Shown: in pieces, positions 34,205 to 43,600 of the stretch | Layout of the letters: each line of letters opens with the position of its first letter | Position numbering within the stretch: the first letter of the stretch is position 1 | Source: Exiguobacterium sp. 9-2 | GTDB lineage: Bacteria; Bacillota; Bacilli; Exiguobacteriales; Exiguobacteriaceae | Assembly: GCF_036287235.1 (NCBI RefSeq) | Contig: NZ_CP142850.1 | Coordinates: 2,323,336-2,387,335, forward strand | DNA: 64,000 nucleotides | Direction: 5' to 3' | Made by a program: the position numbers and the translations under genes | The notes under the pieces: model-generated | Database searches by the model: none | Told to the model about the DNA's origin: nothing | The model's input: the letters and a program-made list of their open reading frames with translations, nothing else

Positions 34205-34355
34205 TCGTCTTCTCCCGGAAAGAACGCAGTAGTGATAAGACCGTGAAGATACCGATAAATGTCGCAAGACCGAGCGATAGACGATCTCGTGCATCCAAGT
34301 ACCAGACGACGGTAAGAATCGTCAACAAGACGCCGAGTAGATTCCAACGTCTCAT
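34185..34355 (-). CDS. Small two-segment membrane protein (56 aa)
   Basis: Translating the gap between the aminopeptidase and DUF429 genes gives a 56-residue protein: MRRWNLLGVLLTILTVVWYL, then DARDRLSLGLATFIGIFTVL and a basic tail SLLRSFREKTNARHRD. Two hydrophobic segments are joined by a short charged loop. The ATG overlaps the aminopeptidase stop as ATGA, and the end overlaps the DUF429 start by 20 bases. Both overlaps support genuine, coupled translation although the ribosome site is weak. The family is not recognised. Confidence 0.7.
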   Translation of the reverse strand: MRRWNLLGVLLTILTVVWYLDARDRLSLGLATFIGIFTVLSLLRSFREKTNARHRD

Positions 34356-35764
34356 TTTTCTTGCTCGACGAATCGATACAGACTACGAACCATGACACCC
34401 GTTGCTCCTTTTGGACCAATCTCAGACGCTTGATTCTGTTCCGATGTTCCCGCGATATCGAGGTGCAACCATGGTGTGTCGCCGACGAATTCCCCGACGA
34501 ACGCACCACCGAAGATCATGTGTCCCATGCGTCCCGGTGAGTTATTCAAATCTGCGACATCTGAGCGGCGGACTTGTTTGATGAACGCATCGACATATGG
34601 CATTTGCCAAACCATCTCGTTCGTCTCTTTCGTCACCTGTTCAAAGCGTTCGTAAAGTGACGCATCATTCGTCAACGCACCTGTGATTTCTGTTCCAAGG
34701 GCGACAAGGACACCACCTGTCAATGTTGCGAGGTCGATGATGGCTTTCGGCTGGTACTCTTTCACGTACGTGACTGCATCTGCGAGGACAAGTCGTCCTT
34801 CTGCATCCGTGTTCAAGACTTCAATCGTTTTTCCTGCCATCGATGTGATGACATCATCCGGTTTGAAAGCATCCCCAGAAATCATGTTATCCGTTGCCGG
34901 AATGACGCCAATGACGTGAACATCAGGTTTGAGTTGACCGAGTGCTTCAAACAGACCAAGAACTGCTGCTGCGCCTCCCATATCTCCTTTCATCCCGACG
35001 ATCCCGTCTTTTGGTTTGATCGAATAACCACCTGTATCGAACGTGACACCTTTTCCGACGACAGCAATCGGTGCTTCTACTGAGCCTTTGTATTCAAGGA
35101 CGATCAACTTCGGCGGAATGACCGATCCTTGATTGACGGCAAGCAAGGCACCCATGCCAAGTGCTTCCATCTCTTCCTTATCGATGATTCGGAGATCATG
35201 TCCATGACGCTCCGCGATGAAGCGTGCTTCGTCCGCAAGCGCTGGCGCCGTCAAAAGATTTCCCGGCATCGTTACGAGACGTCGCGCCAAGTTCGTTGCT
35301 TCCCCTAAGGCTTTTCCGCGACGCACTGCCTCGTCTTCAGAAGGTAAGACCGTCAGATGAAGCGTGTATGCTTTAGAAGGAGATGTTTTATAATGTTTGA
35401 CCTCATATGTAGCGAGGGTGAATGTCTCAGCAATCAGTTCGACCGGTTGACCTGGAAACGTCGTCGCGTCGACTGTCACCTGTTCTAAGCGGCGTGCTTT
35501 GACATGTTGTGCGGCTTTTCCGAGCAAACGGCGCAAGTTGTCTTGCGAGAGTTGATCGACTTTCCCAAGTCCGACGAACAGCACACGTGCGACGTCTCCC
35601 GATAACGTCGGCAACAGACGAAGTTCTCCCCGTTTCGTTGAGATATCACCTTGACGGACCCACTCTTCTAGTTTGTCACCATACAGTGCTTGTAATCGTT
35701 CATCAAGCGGTTGATTCCCTGATATCCCGACGATCAGTACGTCTACGGGTTGATTCGTTTGCAT
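34352..35764 (-). CDS. pepA: Leucyl aminopeptidase (M17, PepA/YuiE)
   Basis: A 470-residue cytosol aminopeptidase. The metal and catalytic residues appear in GKGVTFDTGGYSIKP, MKGDMGGAAAVLG and the M17 signature NTDAEGRLVLADA; a variable N-terminal macro-like domain precedes them. It removes N-terminal residues, mainly leucine, using two metal ions. GGGGGAA lies before the ATG. It is the first gene of an operon with a small membrane protein and a DUF429 protein, linked by overlapping start and stop codons. Confidence 0.95.
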   Translation of the reverse strand: MQTNQPVDVLIVGISGNQPLDERLQALYGDKLEEWVRQGDISTKRGELRLLPTLSGDVARVLFVGLGKVDQLSQDNLRRLLGKAAQHVKARRLEQVTVDATTFPGQPVELIAETFTLATYEVKHYKTSPSKAYTLHLTVLPSEDEAVRRGKALGEATNLARRLVTMPGNLLTAPALADEARFIAERHGHDLRIIDKEEMEALGMGALLAVNQGSVIPPKLIVLEYKGSVEAPIAVVGKGVTFDTGGYSIKPKDGIVGMKGDMGGAAAVLGLFEALGQLKPDVHVIGVIPATDNMISGDAFKPDDVITSMAGKTIEVLNTDAEGRLVLADAVTYVKEYQPKAIIDLATLTGGVLVALGTEITGALTNDASLYERFEQVTKETNEMVWQMPYVDAFIKQVRRSDVADLNNSPGRMGHMIFGGAFVGEFVGDTPWLHLDIAGTSEQNQASEIGPKGATGVMVRSLYRFVEQEK

Positions 35765-36116
35765 AAAAATTCCCCCTTTATCTAATACCTATTAGTATGA
35801 AGTGTTTTCAGTCATTTTCCAACTGATAGCCTCTCAACGAACAGCAAACGCTTACATGATTCTTGTTTGCCAATTTGTCGAAATGCTTGGTTTCAAACAA
35901 TTGTTGCCCGTTTCACAATATGATAGGATTAAACAGGTGAAATATTGAGACACTTCAAGAAACGATGCGTTTGCTGTTCCGGGAAATGTCTACGTTTTCA
36001 TTCAAGGGAGAGTGCGCAGAAGGCTCGTTAAGAGAGAGGCGTTTATGGGTATCTATAGATAGCTAAGAAACGAAGTCGTCGCGTTAAAAAAACTTACTGA
36101 AAAGAGGGTAATGCAC
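35765..36116. other. Region between pepA and ptsI with long ptsI leader
   Basis: The region holds a cre-like site (35843-35856) and a weak promoter guess for ptsI (TTGTTG 35901-35906, 17 bases, TAGGAT 35924-35929), leaving a leader of about 180 bases. In the leader a 33-codon frame (35965-36066, starting MRLLFREMST) is open but has no good ribosome site. No ptsH gene is present. Confidence 0.5.
35843..35856. promoter_or_regulatory. cre-like CcpA operator candidate upstream of ptsI
   Basis: Read on the minus strand, TGTAAGCGTTTGCT matches the cre consensus TGWAANCGNTNWCA at 12 of 14 positions. It lies between the divergent pepA and ptsI genes, upstream of the presumed ptsI promoter. Confidence 0.5.
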
Positions 36117-37841
36117 ATGGCACAACACATCAAAGGAATTGGCGCTTCTGCAGGGATCGCGATTGCAAAGGCATTCGTGATGGAAACACCGGTCTTTGAG
36201 ATTCCATCGCACAAAATCGAGGATGCGGCTGCGGAAAAAGAACGTTTCCAAGCAGCGATCGCAAAATCGAAGACGGAACTCGAAGTCATTCGTGAAAATA
36301 CCTTAAAAGAATTAGGTCCAGATAAAGCGGAGATCTTCTCGGCTCACCTTCTAATCCTAGAAGATCCGGAAATCGTTAGTCAGGTGAACGCAAAAATCGA
36401 GGACGAGCAAGCAAATGCTGCGAAAGCACTCGATGAAGTCGCGAACATGATGGTCATGATTTTCGAATCAATGGATAACGAATACATGCGTGAACGTGCA
36501 GCGGACGTCCGCGACGTCACGAAACGGACGATGGCTCACCTTCTCGGTATCACGTTCGTCACTCCAGCTCAAATTAACGAAGAAGTCATCATCATCGCGG
36601 AAGACTTGACTCCTTCAGATACGGCACAATTGAATCGTAAGTATGCTAAAGGTTTCGCAACGAACATTGGTGGCCGGACATCGCACTCTGCCATTATGTC
36701 ACGTTCACTCGAAATCCCAGCAGTCGTCGGAACAAAAGTTGTCTTGACGGACGTTAAACACGGCGATCTTCTCATCCTTGACGGTGCGGAAGGTGATGTC
36801 ATCGTCAACCCAAGTGAAGAGCAAGTCGCTGAGTATGAAGCAAAACGTGCAGCATACATCGCACAAAAAGAAGAGTGGAAAAAACTCAAGAACGAAAAAA
36901 CAATGACGGCTGACGGTCACCACGTCGAGCTCGCTGCAAACATCGGTACACCAAACGATGTCAAAGGCGTGCTTGAAAACGGAGCAGAAGCTGTCGGTCT
37001 CTACCGTACAGAATTCCTCTACATGGATGCAGAGACATTCCCAACGGAAGACGAGCAGTTCACAGCATATAAAACAGTTCTCGAGTCAATGGGCGATAAA
37101 AAAGTCGTCATTCGGACGCTCGATATCGGTGGCGACAAAGAATTGTCGTACCTTGATCTCCCACACGAGATGAACCCGTTCCTCGGTTACCGTGCGATCC
37201 GTCTCTGTCTCGATCAAACAGACTTGTTCCGTACACAATTGCGCGCACTTCTTCGTGCAAGTGCATACGGTAAACTCGCTGTCATGTTCCCAATGATCGC
37301 AACAATCGAAGAGTTCCGTTCTGCAAAAGCACTTCTCCTTGAAGAGAAAGCAAATCTCCAAGGTGAAGGTGTCACTGTATCAGAAGACATCGAAGTCGGT
37401 ATGATGGTCGAGATCCCAGCAACTGCGGTCATGGCTCGTCAGTTCGCAAAAGAAGTCGACTTCTTCTCTGTCGGAACGAACGATTTGATTCAATACACGA
37501 TGGCGGCAGACCGGATGAACGAAAAAGTATCGTACCTGTACCAACCGTTCAATCCTGCGATCTTGAACCTCTTGAACAACGTCATCACAGAAGCACACAA
37601 AGCAGGCAAATGGGTCGGCATGTGTGGTGAGATGGCAGGAGAAGAATTGGCACTCCCAATCCTTCTTGGGCTTGGTCTTGATGAGTTCTCGATGTCTGCT
37701 TCATCTGTCCTTCGCGCACGTAGCTTGATGACACGCCTCAACAAGTCAGAATGTGAAGCAATCGTCGAGCAAGTGCTTGATATGGATACAGCAGAAGAAG
37801 TCGTCGACTTCCTCAGCACGACATTCGATATCAAAAAATAA
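36117..37841 (+). CDS. ptsI: PTS enzyme I
   Basis: A 574-residue phosphoenolpyruvate-protein phosphotransferase, the first component of the sugar PTS; it passes phosphate from PEP to HPr. The phosphorylated histidine is H190 in [20 protein letters not shown]. The PEP-binding barrel has [21 protein letters not shown] and the C-terminal [15 protein letters not shown] upstream fits the ATG at 36117 better than that at 36111. Unlike the usual ptsHI operon, no HPr gene precedes it; HPr must be encoded elsewhere. A terminator follows. Confidence 0.97.
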   Translation: MAQHIKGIGASAGIAIAKAFVMETPVFEIPSHKIEDAAAEKERFQAAIAKSKTELEVIRENTLKELGPDKAEIFSAHLLILEDPEIVSQVNAKIEDEQANAAKALDEVANMMVMIFESMDNEYMRERAADVRDVTKRTMAHLLGITFVTPAQINEEVIIIAEDLTPSDTAQLNRKYAKGFATNIGGRTSHSAIMSRSLEIPAVVGTKVVLTDVKHGDLLILDGAEGDVIVNPSEEQVAEYEAKRAAYIAQKEEWKKLKNEKTMTADGHHVELAANIGTPNDVKGVLENGAEAVGLYRTEFLYMDAETFPTEDEQFTAYKTVLESMGDKKVVIRTLDIGGDKELSYLDLPHEMNPFLGYRAIRLCLDQTDLFRTQLRALLRASAYGKLAVMFPMIATIEEFRSAKALLLEEKANLQGEGVTVSEDIEVGMMVEIPATAVMARQFAKEVDFFSVGTNDLIQYTMAADRMNEKVSYLYQPFNPAILNLLNNVITEAHKAGKWVGMCGEMAGEELALPILLGLGLDEFSMSASSVLRARSLMTRLNKSECEAIVEQVLDMDTAEEVVDFLSTTFDIKK

Positions 37842-37850
37842 TTTCTGTTA

Positions 37851-37885
37851 GACGAATCTGGAGTAATCCAGGTTCGTCTTTTTTT
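37851..37885 (+). terminator. Terminator of ptsI
   Basis: A GACGAATCTGG/CCAGGTTCGTC stem (one mismatch) is followed by a run of nine T. Confidence 0.9.
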
Positions 37886-37897
37886 ATGCCGATTAAC

Positions 37898-37940
37898 AAA
37901 AAAACAACGCCCTCTTTTAATAAGAAAGAAGGCGTTGTTG
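37898..37940 (-). terminator. Terminator of the DHA2 exporter gene
   Basis: CAACGCC pairs with GGCGTTG around an A/T-rich inner stem; on the minus strand seven T follow. Confidence 0.8.
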
Positions 37941-37948
37941 AAACCTGA

Positions 37949-39466
37949 TTATTGAGCTTGTTTTTTCTTCTCTGGGGTCGCTTGTTCCGATAAAATCGGA
38001 CGCTCGTTCCCCATTAAGAAGATAAAGATGACACCGAGTACTGCTGGAATCAAGGCCCAGAAATAGACGGTAGAGATGGATTCTGCAAGCGACGTCTTGA
38101 TTGCTGCCGCGACTTCTGGTGGCATCTTCGCAAAGGCAGCTGCCGTCGGGAACTGTCCACCCGACGGCGCTCCACCTTGCGGCAATCGATCCGCTACAGC
38201 CGATGTGAACGTCCGTGATTGAATGATTCCGAGGACTGTGACACCAAGAGTCATCCCGATCGTCCGGAATGTCGATCCCATCGACGTCGCAGCACCACGA
38301 CGTTGCATCTCGATCCCATTGATGCTTGCTAGGTTCAACAACGAGAAGCTGAAGCCAACACCGAACCCAAGAATGATCATATAGATCGTTACCGCTGTAC
38401 GCGATGTCTCAAGCGTCATTGTACTGAGGAGATAGACACCGAGTAGGAAAAAGACAGCTGAGACGATCATGACATTTCGGAAACCAAACTTATTCGGCAA
38501 CTGGCCACCGAGCTGCGCCGAGATGACTGAGGCAATCAACATCGGCATCAGGATCAGACCGGAGTTCGTCGCACTGCCACCAAAGACACCTTGAACGAAG
38601 ATTGGAATGAACACACTCGCCGAGATGAAGACGAATCCATAAAAGAACGCAACGCCTTGTGTTGCCGCAAATAAACGACGACGGAACAGACTGAATGTAA
38701 TAACTGGATCCGCGGCACGGCGTTCAGCGAATGCGAAGGCAACGAACGCGACGAGTGCTGCTCCGAACAGACCAAGAATTTGTGGTGAGGACCATGCATA
38801 CTCTTTCCCACCCATTTCGAGCGCGAGTAAGAATAAAACCAATCCTGCAACAAGCGTGAAGGCACCGACGTAGTCGATTTTCTGTGTCCGGTGAACTGGT
38901 GATTCCTGATAGAAGACCGTCACGAGACCAAGGGCAATCAATCCGAGTGGGATGTTGATATAAAATACCCAGCGCCAGTCGAGGGAATCCGTCAATACGG
39001 CACCAAGCAACGGTCCGAAGATACTCGAAATCCCGAAGACCGCTCCGAACAATCCACTGACTTTCCCACGTTTCTCCGGTGGGAAGATATCAAAAATAAT
39101 CGTAAAGGCGATCGGCATCAACGCACCGCCACCAAGCCCTTGCAAGGCACGATACGCAGATAATTCAATGATTGAGTCTGCCATTCCACACAAGATACTC
39201 CCTATCATGAAGATAAGCATCCCAAAGAGGAAGAAGCGTTTTCTTCCATACATGTCGCTCAATTTACCGAAAATCGGCATCCCGGCAACGGTTGCGATCA
39301 TGTAAGCCGACGTGACCCAAGCGTACTGATCAAACCCATTCAGTTCACTGACGATCGTCGGCATCGCCGTCGCAACGATCGTGTTATCCATCGCTGCGAC
39401 TAAAATCCCAATCAATAATCCGATGACGACAGGTGTCGTATTCGTTTTTGTTGTAGTCGAAGACAT
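37949..39466 (-). CDS. MFS multidrug exporter, DHA2 (EmrB/QacA) family
   Basis: A 505-residue proton-driven exporter with about 14 membrane segments. Motif A is [15 protein letters not shown]; motif C-like [25 protein letters not shown] is typical of DHA2 proteins. The Gly-rich segment [11 protein letters not shown] fits motif B. Substrates are probably hydrophobic drugs or cations. In front of the gene an exact 10-base direct repeat looks like an operator, suggesting local repression by a MarR- or TetR-type protein encoded elsewhere. It has its own terminator. Confidence 0.9.
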   Translation of the reverse strand: [505 protein letters not shown]

Positions 39467-39490
39467 CGACGCACCTCATTTCTAAAAAAT

Positions 39491-39516
39491 TAGCTAACTC
39501 TTATAATAGCTAACTC
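39491..39516. promoter_or_regulatory. Direct-repeat operator candidate before the DHA2 exporter
   Basis: The decamer TAGCTAACTC occurs twice without mismatch, at 39491-39500 and 39507-39516, a period of 16 bases. The repeats flank a TTATAA-like core about 25-50 bases upstream of the exporter start, where a repressor would act. Confidence 0.6.
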
Positions 39517-39575
39517 ATTGTATCATCATATGTGCAAAATCTCACTATCAAATGTGCTTTATGATATTTTCACAT

Positions 39576-39607
39576 AAAAAAGACGGATCGTTCGTGACGA
39601 TCCGTCG
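39576..39607 (-). terminator. Terminator of the IICBA permease gene
   Basis: A GACGGATCGT/ACGATCCGTC stem with a short loop is followed on the minus strand by six T. Confidence 0.9.
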
Positions 39608-39618
39608 CTTTTCTTCCT

Positions 39619-41736
39619 TTACTCTACACGATACGAAATCGCTTCTCCGGCTTCGACCGTCTGTCCGACATCGACGTCGACTTTTCGATCGCCAATGTTC
39701 GTGACGATGATCGGTGTCAGTAACGATGGCACGAGTGGTCGTACTTGCTCGAGATCGACATTGAGAAGTGGTGTCCCCGGTTCGACACGATCTCCAGCTT
39801 TCGCTAATGCCTCAAATCCTGTTCCTTCAAGTGACACTGTATCAATACCGATGTGAATTAAGATCTCATCTCCGTTATCTGCAAGAATACCGATTGCGTG
39901 TTTTGTTGGGAAGAAGGTTGTGATCTCACCAGAGACGGGAGAGACGACATATCCTTCCGTCGGTTCGATCGCATATCCGTCACCCATCATACGACCGGAG
40001 AATACTTGATCCGGTACATCATCCAGAGAACGAATGATACCGCTCAGTGGTGCGACGTATCCATCTTCAGGCACATAAGCACCCCCACGATCTCCAGCGA
40101 GTGGTCCCGTATCGGTTGTACCCGATCCAGAAGTTCGCGCTTCATCTCCTGTTGGAACTTGTGGAATCGGATCAGCTTCCGGTGTCTCTTTCGGTTTGTA
40201 ATTTGGATCTTTCATGATATCTGCCATTTCTGACTTGATCCCATCGGATTTCGGTCCAAAGATTGCCTGGACGTTATCTCCGACTTCAAGGACACCGGCA
40301 GCACCGAGCTCTTTCAAGCGATCCTTGTTGACACCTGATTTATCATTGACGGTAATCCGAAGACGCGTGATACAGGCATCGAGGTGCTTGATGTTCGATG
40401 GACCACCAAACGCTTGCAGGATTTCATACGGAAGATCACCTGCTTGTGCCGTCGATGTCGCAGCACCTTCTTTAATCGCTTCACGTCCTGGAATCTTCAG
40501 ATCGAATTTCGTGATGACGAAACGGAAACCGAAGTAATAAATGACGGCGAAAACGAGACCGACTGGAATGACAAGCCACCACGAAGTGCGATTCGGTAAA
40601 ATCCCGAACAACGTGTAGTCAATTAATCCGCCGGAGAACGTCATCCCAATCTTAACGTTTAGCAAGTCCATAATCATGAACGATAGACCTGCAAAAACAG
40701 CGTGCACAGCGAACAAAAGCGGTGCAACGAATACGAATGAGAACTCGACTGGCTCCGTGATCCCAGTTAGGAAAGACGTCAATGCAGCTGAGAAGTAAAG
40801 ACCTTCAACAGCTTTTCGACGATCTTTTGCGACAGTATGGTACATTGCAAGACAGGCTGCTGGCAAACCGAACATCATGAATGGATATTTCCCAGTCATA
40901 TATGTCCCTGCCGTGAACGGTACACCGTCCTTTAATTGTGCAAAGAAGATTCGCTGGTCCCCATTGATGATCGTTCCTGCTTTATCCGTATATTCACCGA
41001 ATTGGAACCAAAAGCTTGAGTACCAAATATGGTGAAGACCGAACGGAATCAATGAACGTTCGACGAGTCCAAAGATGAAGGCAGACAACGGTTCGTTCGC
41101 TTCGATGATTGTTTTGGAGAACGTATTGATGCCTGTTCCGATCGGTGGCCAAATATATGACAAAGCAAAACCTGCGACAAGACTGAACAAGGCGGTCGCA
41201 ATCGGAACGAAACGTTTACCTGCAAAGAATCCAAGGAAATCAGGCAGTTTGATTTTAAAGAATTTATTATAACTGTACGCTGCTATCAAACCGGCAATGA
41301 TCCCCCCGAATACCCCCATTTGCAAGGTCGGTATCCCAAGGACCGTCGCATACGACAAATCACTCGCCTTTTGTGCTTCTGTGATTTTTTCTGGTGTAAT
41401 CTGCAAGAATGAACTGATGACCTTGTTCATGATCAGGAAACCAACGATGGCTGCTAAGCCGGCGACCCCTTCTCCGTTCGCAAGGCCAATTGCGACCCCT
41501 ACAGCGAACAATAATCCGAGGTTCGCAAAGATGATGTCACCCGCATCCTGCATGACTCGCCAGATGACGACAAGCGAATCGTTCTCCAGAAACGGTAAAT
41601 ATTGTGTTAAGTTCGGGTTTTGAAACGCTGTCCCGAACGCAAGCAATAATCCCGCTGCCGGCAAAATCGCTACCGGTAACATCAGGGCCTTACCGATCCG
41701 CTGTAAGACACCAAACACGTTTTTCCACATGCGCAT
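39619..41736 (-). CDS. ptsG: PTS glucose-type permease, EIICBA
   Basis: A 705-residue three-domain sugar permease. The IIC membrane domain (residues about 1-400; [33 protein letters not shown]) is followed by IIB with the phosphorylated cysteine in [13 protein letters not shown], a long Pro/Thr/Glu-rich linker, and a full IIA domain with the histidine in [14 protein letters not shown]. It imports and phosphorylates glucose or a related sugar; N-acetylglucosamine cannot be excluded. AGGAGG precedes the ATG. It lies downstream of a shorter paralogue, separated by a terminator, and shows no RAT sequence of its own. Confidence 0.93.
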   Translation of the reverse strand: MRMWKNVFGVLQRIGKALMLPVAILPAAGLLLAFGTAFQNPNLTQYLPFLENDSLVVIWRVMQDAGDIIFANLGLLFAVGVAIGLANGEGVAGLAAIVGFLIMNKVISSFLQITPEKITEAQKASDLSYATVLGIPTLQMGVFGGIIAGLIAAYSYNKFFKIKLPDFLGFFAGKRFVPIATALFSLVAGFALSYIWPPIGTGINTFSKTIIEANEPLSAFIFGLVERSLIPFGLHHIWYSSFWFQFGEYTDKAGTIINGDQRIFFAQLKDGVPFTAGTYMTGKYPFMMFGLPAACLAMYHTVAKDRRKAVEGLYFSAALTSFLTGITEPVEFSFVFVAPLLFAVHAVFAGLSFMIMDLLNVKIGMTFSGGLIDYTLFGILPNRTSWWLVIPVGLVFAVIYYFGFRFVITKFDLKIPGREAIKEGAATSTAQAGDLPYEILQAFGGPSNIKHLDACITRLRITVNDKSGVNKDRLKELGAAGVLEVGDNVQAIFGPKSDGIKSEMADIMKDPNYKPKETPEADPIPQVPTGDEARTSGSGTTDTGPLAGDRGGAYVPEDGYVAPLSGIIRSLDDVPDQVFSGRMMGDGYAIEPTEGYVVSPVSGEITTFFPTKHAIGILADNGDEILIHIGIDTVSLEGTGFEALAKAGDRVEPGTPLLNVDLEQVRPLVPSLLTPIIVTNIGDRKVDVDVGQTVEAGEAISYRVE

Positions 41737-41814
41737 ATTCCCTCCTTTTTTTAAACAAACTACTTAATTCATACCCTAAAATATTCTAGTGCAAAACGAT
41801 TCTAAACGATTTCG

Positions 41815-41849
41815 AAAAAAAAATGAGCCCTTCCGCAGAAGGACTCATC
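41815..41849 (-). terminator. Terminator of the IICB permease gene
   Basis: An ATGAGTCCTTC/GAAGGGCTCAT stem is followed on the minus strand by nine T. Confidence 0.9.
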
Positions 41850-41859
41850 TTAAAAAACA

Positions 41860-43383
41860 TTAGACTGTTTTTTCTTGTTTACGTGACGCGATGACAGCTT
41901 GAATCTCAGACTTGATGTTGTCTGATTTCGGTCCATAGATCGCTTGGACGTTGTTACCAACTTCAAGGACACCAGCAGCACCTAATTTTTTCAACTCATC
42001 TTTGTTGACTTTCGATTTGTCGAGAACTTCAACACGAAGACGTGTGATACATGCATCCAAGTGTTTGATGTTCGACTCTGAACCGAGTGCGTCGAGGATA
42101 CCTTCAGCAAGTTCAGAACCTTGAGCAGATGAAGTCTCTTGAACTGCATCTTCACGACCTGGAGTTTTCAGGTTGAATTTGCGGATTGCGAAACGGAATC
42201 CAACATAGTAGATGACAGAAAGTGCAAGACCGACGACGATGACAAGCCACCACTGCGTGCGTCCTGGAAGAACACCGAAGAGAAGGAAGTCGATCAAACC
42301 ACCAGAGAATGTCATACCGATCTTAACGTTCAACAATTGCATTGTCATGAACGAAAGACCTGCGAAAACTGCGTGAACTGCGAACAAGATTGGAGCTACG
42401 AATAAGAACGCGAATTCGATTGGCTCTGTGATACCTGTCAAGAATGCTGTAAGTGCTGCTGATCCAAGAAGACCACCAACGACTGCACGACGCTCTGGGC
42501 GAGCTTCGTGGTACATTGCGAGTGCTGCTGCTGGAAGACCGAACATCATGAACGGGAATTTACCAGTCATGAACGTACCAGCTGTTAATTTTGCGTTGTC
42601 TTTCAATTGTGCGAAGAAGATCGCTTGGTCACCATGAACGACTGTTCCTGCTGCATTCTTATACGAACCGAATTCGAACCAGAATGGTGCATAGAAGATA
42701 TGGTGAAGACCGAATGGAATCAACGAACGTTCGATGAGACCGAAGACGAATGCTGCGAGTGTTGGGTTTTTCTCCATCATGAAGTGAGAGAACGTGTTCA
42801 ATCCATCTTGCGCGAACGGCCAGACGAATACGAGAACGAGACCTGCAACCAATGAAACAACTGCTGTGACGATTGGAACGAAACGTTTACCAGCAAAGAA
42901 TCCAAGGAACTGTGGCAATTCGAGATTATGATACTTCCCGTACGCCCAAGCTGCGATTAAACCGATGATGATACCACCGAATACCCCAGTTTGAAGTGTT
43001 GGGATACCGAGTACGTTTGCATATCCTTGACCGTTAGCAACCATTTCAGGTGTAACGCCGAGCCATACGCTCATTGTTTTGTTCATGATCAAGAATCCGA
43101 CGATTGCCGCAAGTCCGGCTGCGCCGTCCCCTGCAAGACCAATCGCGACACCGACCGCGAATAAGAGTGCTAAGTTACCGAAGATGATATCCCCGGCTGC
43201 TTCCATCAATTTTGCAATCTTGATGATTGCATCATTTTTTAAGAACTCGAGTTTTGACGTCAAGTTCGGATTTTGCATCGCGTTACCGAATCCGAGTAGG
43301 ATACCGGCAGCTGGCAAAATCGCTACAGGAAGCATCAACGCTTTACCGACACGTTGAAGAACAGCAAAAATCTGTTTGAACAT
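41860..43383 (-). CDS. PTS glucose-type permease, EIICB without IIA
   Basis: A 507-residue paralogue of the neighbouring permease with the same IIC domain ([33 protein letters not shown]) and IIB domain ([15 protein letters not shown]), but it ends at RKQEKTV without a IIA domain. It must borrow phosphate from a separate IIA or from the IIA domain of the IICBA protein next door. Its leader carries a GlcT-type RNA antitermination site with two terminators, and glcT itself is the next gene upstream, so this is the GlcT-controlled permease. Confidence 0.92.
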   Translation of the reverse strand: MFKQIFAVLQRVGKALMLPVAILPAAGILLGFGNAMQNPNLTSKLEFLKNDAIIKIAKLMEAAGDIIFGNLALLFAVGVAIGLAGDGAAGLAAIVGFLIMNKTMSVWLGVTPEMVANGQGYANVLGIPTLQTGVFGGIIIGLIAAWAYGKYHNLELPQFLGFFAGKRFVPIVTAVVSLVAGLVLVFVWPFAQDGLNTFSHFMMEKNPTLAAFVFGLIERSLIPFGLHHIFYAPFWFEFGSYKNAAGTVVHGDQAIFFAQLKDNAKLTAGTFMTGKFPFMMFGLPAAALAMYHEARPERRAVVGGLLGSAALTAFLTGITEPIEFAFLFVAPILFAVHAVFAGLSFMTMQLLNVKIGMTFSGGLIDFLLFGVLPGRTQWWLVIVVGLALSVIYYVGFRFAIRKFNLKTPGREDAVQETSSAQGSELAEGILDALGSESNIKHLDACITRLRVEVLDKSKVNKDELKKLGAAGVLEVGNNVQAIYGPKSDNIKSEIQAVIASRKQEKTV

Positions 43384-43444
43384 GTGTGTTTCCTCCTTTT
43401 CCTGTTAAGAGCGAAGTATGATGAATAATGCCAATGATTGAGAC

Positions 43445-43467
43445 GAAAAAAGTCAGACATCTGACCG
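43445..43467 (-). terminator. Second leader hairpin with T-run
   Basis: On the minus strand GTCAGA/TCTGAC is followed by six T, about 15 bases after the RAT-linked terminator in the same leader. Confidence 0.7.
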
Positions 43468-43478
43468 TTTTTTTACAG

Positions 43479-43577
43479 AAAAAAATCAGGCACGAGCGGA
43501 TTGTAGACAATAGACTTATCCCGTTGCATAACGGAAATAAAGCTTCTTGCCCGACATCCCACTCATGCCTGATCGTA
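43479..43577 (-). terminator. RAT-controlled terminator of the IICB permease leader
   Basis: On the minus strand ATCAGGCATGAG at the start of the hairpin pairs with CTCGTGCCTGAT at its end, followed by seven T. The 5' arm overlaps the antiterminator site, so binding of GlcT there would prevent this terminator. Confidence 0.85.
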
Positions 43578-43585
43578 TCAGTAAC
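43549..43585 (-). promoter_or_regulatory. Ribonucleic antiterminator (RAT) site for GlcT
   Basis: The minus strand reads TTACTGATACGATCAGGCAT followed by GAGTGGGATGTCGGGC, matching the conserved RAT of BglG/GlcT-controlled sugar genes, including the GATCAGGCATGAG portion that overlaps the terminator. Its position 10-50 bases after glcT and before a ptsG-like gene is that of the Bacillus ptsG leader. Confidence 0.88.
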
Positions 43586-43600
43586 ACGTAGTCCGTGCGG

